This document shows positions 58,850 through 64,000 of a stretch of DNA of 64,000 nucleotides, in pieces. This stretch comes from Seiridium cupressi (Eukaryota > Ascomycota > Sordariomycetes > Amphisphaeriales > Sporocadaceae), in contig JARVKI010000023.1 in assembly GCA_036674765.1 (NCBI GenBank), positions 124,001-188,000 on the forward strand. Direction: 5' to 3'. The first letter of the stretch is position 1. Every line of letters starts with the position of its first letter. Under the pieces are notes generated by a model. That model ran no database searches. It saw only the letters and a program-made list of their open reading frames with translations, and was not told the DNA's origin. The position numbers and the translations under genes were made by a program.

Positions 58850-61800
58850 CTAAATCCTGCCACCCTCGACTACCTCGCGGCCTAGAATCTCGATTTCGCC
58901 CGATTCAGCCGTGCGCCGCCGCTCCATAACCCAACGTGTCTCGCCACTGTCTTCTTCTTTATGATATGAAATGCTGTCGGCGCTGCCTTTGTGACGATGG
59001 CCCATACCCGGGCGCCTTTGGGAGGGCACGCCAACGGTTGGACTCATCACTTCCGCAGCTGTAGATGGCTGAGAGTAGATAGTAGGACTTGAAATCAAGA
59101 CTTCTGGGTCGGCTTCCTCGTCTTCGATTACCGGTGGAAAATTACCAAGCCCGGGAGGCGGCGGCGGAGGCGGCGGGGAGTACAGCGGTGCGGCTGGGGC
59201 TGCATTAGCAGTCGAGTTGGTTGATACGTTGAGTGGTGGAATCGCGCTGTTGGGAACTCCCGGCATAGACATCGTGAGCGTCGGACTGCCCGAGCCGCTA
59301 CCAGCCCCTGAATCTACACTCCATATTGAGAATGCCGAGTTCTTACGCCCGTGATTTGGACCGATACCGACCAAGTCTCGCTCTTGGCCCATAGGGCTAG
59401 AAGCACCATTGCGGTCACTAGGAGATCCGTCACGAGAGCTCGCTAGAGATGCCTGTGAACCACCCCAGGCCTTCGACCGTAGCCGGAGTAAGGCCGATAA
59501 AGTCATGTTGTCGTCGTCCGCCATCATCGCCAACTGGGCTAAACCAGGACTTTGCAATGGTCCATCTCTGCCGGCGCTGTTGGGCATCTGTAGGCTCATG
59601 ATCGAATTTCGATTCGAGTACTCGGACCGTTCGGTGATAGGGGTCAAATTAGGTTCTCTTGACACTATGTGCCCCGATTTCGAGCGCACAACGCCGCTCG
59701 GTCCAAAGTAACCACCGAAAGAGACGTCTGGCTCGCCAAGTGCGTTGCTACCCCGTTGTGTTTGAGAAAGAGGTGCCGAGTAGAAACCAAACTCCTGGCC
59801 ATACCATCCATCATCATCGTTTGCTAGTGCACTTGCATTGGCTTCGGCAATAATAGCATCATCATCTAGTTCGTAGTCGTCCAGTCCATTCCCGCGAAAA
59901 TCGTCGTCATAGTCGTAGTCGCTCAAGGCATCGCCCATATTATGATTTGATTCTGTCGAGCCACTGGTCGTAGGAGAGGTGATGGTCAATTCTGCAGGCG
60001 GTGGGGGCGATGAGTCCCGGCGGAATTTTCCCGACGCCGCAGCTTGTTGAACAGCTGCAGCGAGCGCGGCTTGTGTGGCAATCATTGTGTCTGGACTCAT
60101 TTCAGAGTGATCGGGCAATGGTGGTACTGGTTCTTCCGACAACTCCTTTTCTTCCTTCTGGGCTTCCAAGGCTGCGAGTTTTTGGTGTAGACCTACACTC
60201 AATGAGGTATGAGCCGTGGAGTCGGATGTACAAGAGTGAGCTGAGGTTCTTGATGTGATATCGTCTGACTCTCGTTTCTTGGTTTCTTGGGTGCTCGCTC
60301 TTTGAGCCAAAGCGCTTGCAAACAAGCCTGGTATCGGTCTACCATATTGATCAGTGTCGTCAAGGTCAAAAAGAGATTCGTCAATGGCGCTTCCGTCGCC
60401 CTCGCCCTCGAATTCGTGTCCCAGCCCACCAAAATAGAGCTCATCGTCCTTGTCTAAATGTTTTGGCGAGAATGGACTCTGGGGTAACACTTGTTGAACT
60501 GTGTTTTGTTCCAGTGCTTCGATCGCTACATCAAGTCCCCGAATGCCCAGCCCGGTCGGGCTTTCACCCACAGGCGATTCCGCCAGTTTTATTGTCTCAT
60601 CCGCCGAAAACGACGCCGACGAGAGTCTGCTCGGCTCCGGGGATTCCTTTGTCATAGCATAGCCAATAACATTGCCATCTACATCTCTCGGTGTAGGTAG
60701 TAGCCCAGCAGTGAGAGGACTTGTGAGTGAGGACACAGGATTAGACCTCTGGAATACGAAGCCAGCAAAATTCTCCTGGTCATTGTCCGGATCGAGTTCA
60801 GGCTCGAAATCGTCCTCCATCACTTCTTCTTCTTCTTTTTCTTCATAATCGCAATTGACACCTGGGATTGCTTCCTCCAAGCCATCGTCATAATCCATTG
60901 CATCATAATCGAACGAGTCTTCATCAAAATCATCAAACCGAGAGTCCCGCGGCGGTGTGGAATGGTCGGCGGCCTTCTCCTGTTGCCTTTGCCGGTGCTT
61001 CTCTTCGAGCAGTTTCTCTGCCTTCGCGGCTCCGATCATGTCGAAACTAAACCTGGAGGATGTACTCTTCATATGCCTGGGCAATGAAGAGAGGACATCC
61101 TTGTTAGATACTTCAGAAATATTTCGCGACAGGGTTGAAATCGAGGAAGGGATCGAGCTTTGCCTCCTATTGCTACCTTGTTCACGTCTCGAGCTCAAAC
61201 TGGACAGCTCATTGGCATCGACTGACATGGACTTGGAGTGAACTGATGATGTCCGAACCGAGGGCGCCAAATCGTCCTTGGGCGGCACTGGTGGAGCTGG
61301 TTGTGGGGGTGATTCATTTTCCTGAATAGGCGGCGGTCGAGCTTCACGCACGGGTTTGGCAACACCTAGCGAAGCGACATCGTTACTCGACACGATCCTG
61401 CGAGGGCGCGGCGCACTGAAGTCGTGAACTCTGGTGCCCCTGATAGGCTGATATGAAGGCTCTTCCCTATTTGTGCGTAGGGGAAGTGACAATTCTGGTA
61501 GAACACTTTGGCTTGTTTTCCTCCGCAGCAACAGGTTCGATATGGGGTTCTTGAGGAATGGTATCCCGCGCCTATCCCTGGCTGTTTCCTGCACATTGCT
61601 CTGCGAGGGCGCAACCGAAAGGTCCGTTTGCAGTCGTGCACCGGGTGGTCGCTTTCCAGTTGCGCTACTGTTGGTTGCGTCCGTTGGGGACAGGAAAGAT
61701 GGCGAGGGATTCCTATCTGTGGGACTGGCCACTGTGGACATGTTTGCTCTCCCATAGCTGCTCGTTTTCTGTGAGGGCGCTGGCCTCATGGCATCTTGCT

Positions 61801-62206
61801 GCTCGCGCCGATAGTTCTGTAAAGCGAGGCCACCAATGAATCCCGATTCGGCATTGTATGGTGAACGTTGCATGGGCTTCTGCTCATCACGCTGCCTTGA
61901 TTCCTGTTCCGTCGCACCATTCGACACTTCTGATTCAGTCGAGGCGATTCGAGTGATCGGAGGCAAACTAGGATTCACGAGCTGCGATGTGGGCGGCGGC
62001 GCGGGCTGCGATGCTCCTCCATGACCATGACCAGCCTGAGGTGGTCCAACTGAGAACCGTGGTTCTATGCCTGGAACAGGAACGTCGCCATCGTCGGGGA
62101 CCAGCTGCTTCGGCTGCAGCGTAGCGCTATCCCAGGGGCTGCTCTCTGGTATAGGCGAGGTGGGATTGGAGGGGCCCCGGCGATGGAAGCGAAGATGTGA
62201 TAGCAT
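58850..62206 (-). CDS. Large Ser/Pro-rich, mostly disordered fungal protein of unknown function
   Basis: Single-exon 1,118-residue protein. The N-terminus MLSHLRFHRRGPSNPTSPIP resembles the start of unnamed Pezizomycotina proteins. A basic conserved-looking block RRGIPFLKNPISNLLLRRK lies at about 212-235. Acidic stretches occur at about 417-480 (FDEDSFDYDAMDYDDGLEE, EEKEEEEVMEDDFEPELD). LTAGLLPTPRDVDGNVIGYA follows, then an Ala/Gln helix (ATQAALAAAVQQAAASGK). At about 760-810 is ALSDYDYDDDFRGNGLDDYE, then GWYGQEFGFYSAPL, which is likely conserved. An eight-proline run (YSPPPPPPPPGLGNFPP, about 1012) sits near the C-terminus and could bind SH3 or profilin. The last 50 residues (RRPGMGHRHKGSADSISYHK, then RRRTAESGEIEILGREVVE) look structured. 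Many Ser-Pro and RxxS sites suggest a phosphorylated scaffold. No catalytic domain is seen. Confidence 0.85.
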   Translation of the reverse strand: MLSHLRFHRRGPSNPTSPIPESSPWDSATLQPKQLVPDDGDVPVPGIEPRFSVGPPQAGHGHGGASQPAPPPTSQLVNPSLPPITRIASTESEVSNGATEQESRQRDEQKPMQRSPYNAESGFIGGLALQNYRREQQDAMRPAPSQKTSSYGRANMSTVASPTDRNPSPSFLSPTDATNSSATGKRPPGARLQTDLSVAPSQSNVQETARDRRGIPFLKNPISNLLLRRKTSQSVLPELSLPLRTNREEPSYQPIRGTRVHDFSAPRPRRIVSSNDVASLGVAKPVREARPPPIQENESPPQPAPPVPPKDDLAPSVRTSSVHSKSMSVDANELSSLSSRREQGSNRRQSSIPSSISTLSRNISEVSNKDVLSSLPRHMKSTSSRFSFDMIGAAKAEKLLEEKHRQRQQEKAADHSTPPRDSRFDDFDEDSFDYDAMDYDDGLEEAIPGVNCDYEEKEEEEVMEDDFEPELDPDNDQENFAGFVFQRSNPVSSLTSPLTAGLLPTPRDVDGNVIGYAMTKESPEPSRLSSASFSADETIKLAESPVGESPTGLGIRGLDVAIEALEQNTVQQVLPQSPFSPKHLDKDDELYFGGLGHEFEGEGDGSAIDESLFDLDDTDQYGRPIPGLFASALAQRASTQETKKRESDDITSRTSAHSCTSDSTAHTSLSVGLHQKLAALEAQKEEKELSEEPVPPLPDHSEMSPDTMIATQAALAAAVQQAAASGKFRRDSSPPPPAELTITSPTTSGSTESNHNMGDALSDYDYDDDFRGNGLDDYELDDDAIIAEANASALANDDDGWYGQEFGFYSAPLSQTQRGSNALGEPDVSFGGYFGPSGVVRSKSGHIVSREPNLTPITERSEYSNRNSIMSLQMPNSAGRDGPLQSPGLAQLAMMADDDNMTLSALLRLRSKAWGGSQASLASSRDGSPSDRNGASSPMGQERDLVGIGPNHGRKNSAFSIWSVDSGAGSGSGSPTLTMSMPGVPNSAIPPLNVSTNSTANAAPAAPLYSPPPPPPPPGLGNFPPVIEDEEADPEVLISSPTIYSQPSTAAEVMSPTVGVPSQRRPGMGHRHKGSADSISYHKEEDSGETRWVMERRRTAESGEIEILGREVVEGGRI

Positions 62207-64000
62207 TCCGGTCTTTCACAATCGGTAGGCCGCAGTGTGCGCTCGAGGTCCTGAAGCCGACTGGAACGTGGCTCTTGCAGGAGAGGCACCGCTTTCGGGG
62301 GGAGTTCAGAGCACGGTCGCGCGACGCCTGGCGTCTCCTGGAAATAGTCGCGTCGCCGTCATCCGAAAAGTATTAGGTACGATCGCCCGAGCGCAATCGT
62401 TCTGTGCAAATGCGGGGGATTGCCGAGAGACTGGATGATTCTTGAGATGACGTGGTGTAAGAGTACAGGGCTGGTTGCGATCTTAAAAGACGTTGGATCT
62501 CCAAGGAAGCCCACTTCCAGGGCTGCACTAGCGATACCTTGTTTCCAAGCTTGATTTTTGCGGCGCTGCTCGCCTGTTCGAGGTTGCAGCAGACGAGCCA
62601 CAGGCCCTACCATAAGCGATGAACACGAGTCTGGGTGGGCTTTGCGTTGGTCTGTGCGCCCAACCATGATCCCCAGGTACTAAACTACCCTGACGTGGTG
62701 CTAGACTTCTAGTTGATGCCACTGTCGATATGGACCCCTAACTCCATTGTAGAATCTCACTGGTAGCTTGCAATTGCGCAGACGAATACTTGGAGCTCAG
62801 CCCGATTTAACTACCGAACGAAGACGGGAAACATATCGACCAACATACTCATTAACTGCAGCGATAGACAGGTCTTTCCAGACGATATATAAATGCAAGG
62901 CCAACACTTCCATTGGCAGCGATTGCGTGTGACGATTGCTGGCAGGTAGTGGCATGATGACTACACGACGTAGATCAATAAAAAATATTTCTCAAGGTAC
63001 ATATGTAATTATAGAATCACGAACAAGATGCTTTGTATATATCCCTTCCACGAGCTCAGTTGAGACGAGGAAAATAACTACACAACAACCTAAGCTGGGT
63101 ATGCCACAGAATGTTCTCGGTATCGCAAATGGCCTCGCAGTTGCTTCTAAGTTGCAATGAAAGCGCTTGACGCTGCCAATCCGTGAAGGCAAAACTTCTT
63201 TCATCACTTACAGCATAGCTATGGGATTATGTTCCCGCATTTTGACAGGTGGACTGTGAGACTTTCCGTGGAGGTGCCGCTTGCAATACTGAACTAAACC
63301 AATGCCACTATTGCATGGGGAGAGGAAAGGTTTAGACCTCTTCAATGGAGACGTGATATGCTCTTGCTCGATGAGGGTGCGATTGGGTCGCGACATAACG
63401 GTTCAACTAGGCTCTAACGACTCCCAGAAAAGGGTTTTACGACGAGGACGATATTAGAGGTGGATTGCATGTTAAATACTAAGGTGAAGATGCAGGTTTA
63501 CGGGCATGTGAAAAGATGAAAGAAAATAGATTTAAAACGAAAAGAAATTTTCTTATAAGTCTTATAAGAGAGGAAATCGATGAAATAGAATAATAACAAA
63601 GAGATTCTATGGTATTCAGTTTCCTAATAGAAGCGAAAACTTTTTCACACAAACACGCCTTACAAAGCATTGAGACTTTTGCCCTGCTGTTTCCTCAACA
63701 AGCACTAGCAACATTATAATAATCCACAACACTCTATCAATAACCCATTGCACCCCGATCCTTATATTATGCACATAATTGTCGGAAGATCTTGATCGGC
63801 CTTTTTACTCGTTGAAATTGAAGATAGTTTTGCTGAAAAGGGCGGGGGAACTGCATACCTTTGGGCATTGGCTCTAAATATTTATGGCTAAAAACAAGAG
63901 CACTTTCGGTTTTACATTCTTTGAGGATCGTCAGGGTGTATTACAAAATATCTCCAAGACCATCATTGTTATTCTCTCGGCTTGATTTTCAGTCTCAGGC
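62207..64000. other. Intergenic to window end, no gene seen
   Basis: The first few hundred bases hold the promoter of the large gene at 62206. The final 500 bases are A+T-rich. No start of another gene can be supported before the window ends. Confidence 0.5.

Overview
The window looks like nuclear DNA of a filamentous ascomycete (Pezizomycotina). Genes have few, short introns (about 49 to 143 bases, mostly 50 to 60) with canonical GT/AG ends and often a CTAAC- or CTGAC-like branch site. Several products belong to fungal families: Ymr31/Kgd4, a SidF/SidL-type acyltransferase, cytochrome c-type heme lyase and fungal-type mevalonate diphosphate decarboxylase. I cannot fix the class or genus by reading alone.

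Layout. 1-569: 5' end of Med18 (Mediator), running off the window. 4.2-5.4 kb: secreted aspartic protease. 7.0-8.0 kb: broken CE1-type esterase. 10.2-10.7 kb: Kgd4/Ymr31. 12.5-13.9 kb: DNA 3'-phosphatase/5'-kinase. 16.4-17.2 kb: remnant of a chitin synthase C-terminus. 17.2-25.2 kb: 8 kb without a convincing gene. 25.2-26.8 kb: Ser/Pro-rich fungal protein. 28.3-28.8 kb: a 108-residue secreted eight-cysteine protein recovered by splicing. 31.8-32.1 kb: possible small membrane protein. 33.2-34.8 kb: mitochondrial calcium uniporter, followed tail-to-tail by a twice-deleted argininosuccinate lyase remnant. 36.6-38.2 kb: SidF/SidL-type acyltransferase, tail-to-tail with an eight-exon MFS transporter (38.5-40.6 kb). 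That transporter is divergent from a five-exon secreted PhoD phosphatase (42.1-44.2 kb). 44.3-44.6 kb: a 363-bp inverted-repeat element (MITE-like). 46.0-47.5 kb: acidic orphan protein. 48.0-49.2 kb: mevalonate diphosphate decarboxylase. 50.0-50.3 kb: broken ABM-domain gene. 51.4-52.4 kb: heme lyase, tail-to-tail with a DUF647/RUS-family gene (52.6-53.9 kb). 55.3-57.0 kb: APC permease. 58.9-62.2 kb: a 1,118-residue disordered fungal protein.

The intact genes are mostly housekeeping: transcription, DNA repair, mitochondrial functions (Kgd4, MCU, heme lyase), isoprenoid synthesis, iron chelation and transport. They are separated by long spacers. The spacers hold at least four recognisable dead gene copies (esterase, chitin synthase, argininosuccinate lyase, ABM monooxygenase) and one small transposon. 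I see no secondary-metabolite core enzyme, CRISPR array, rRNA or convincing tRNA. The items most worth following up are the MITE with transition-only differences between its termini, the eight-cysteine secreted protein, the doubly deleted lyase copy and the orphan acidic protein. All exon structures were derived by hand from splice signals, reading frame and family motifs.
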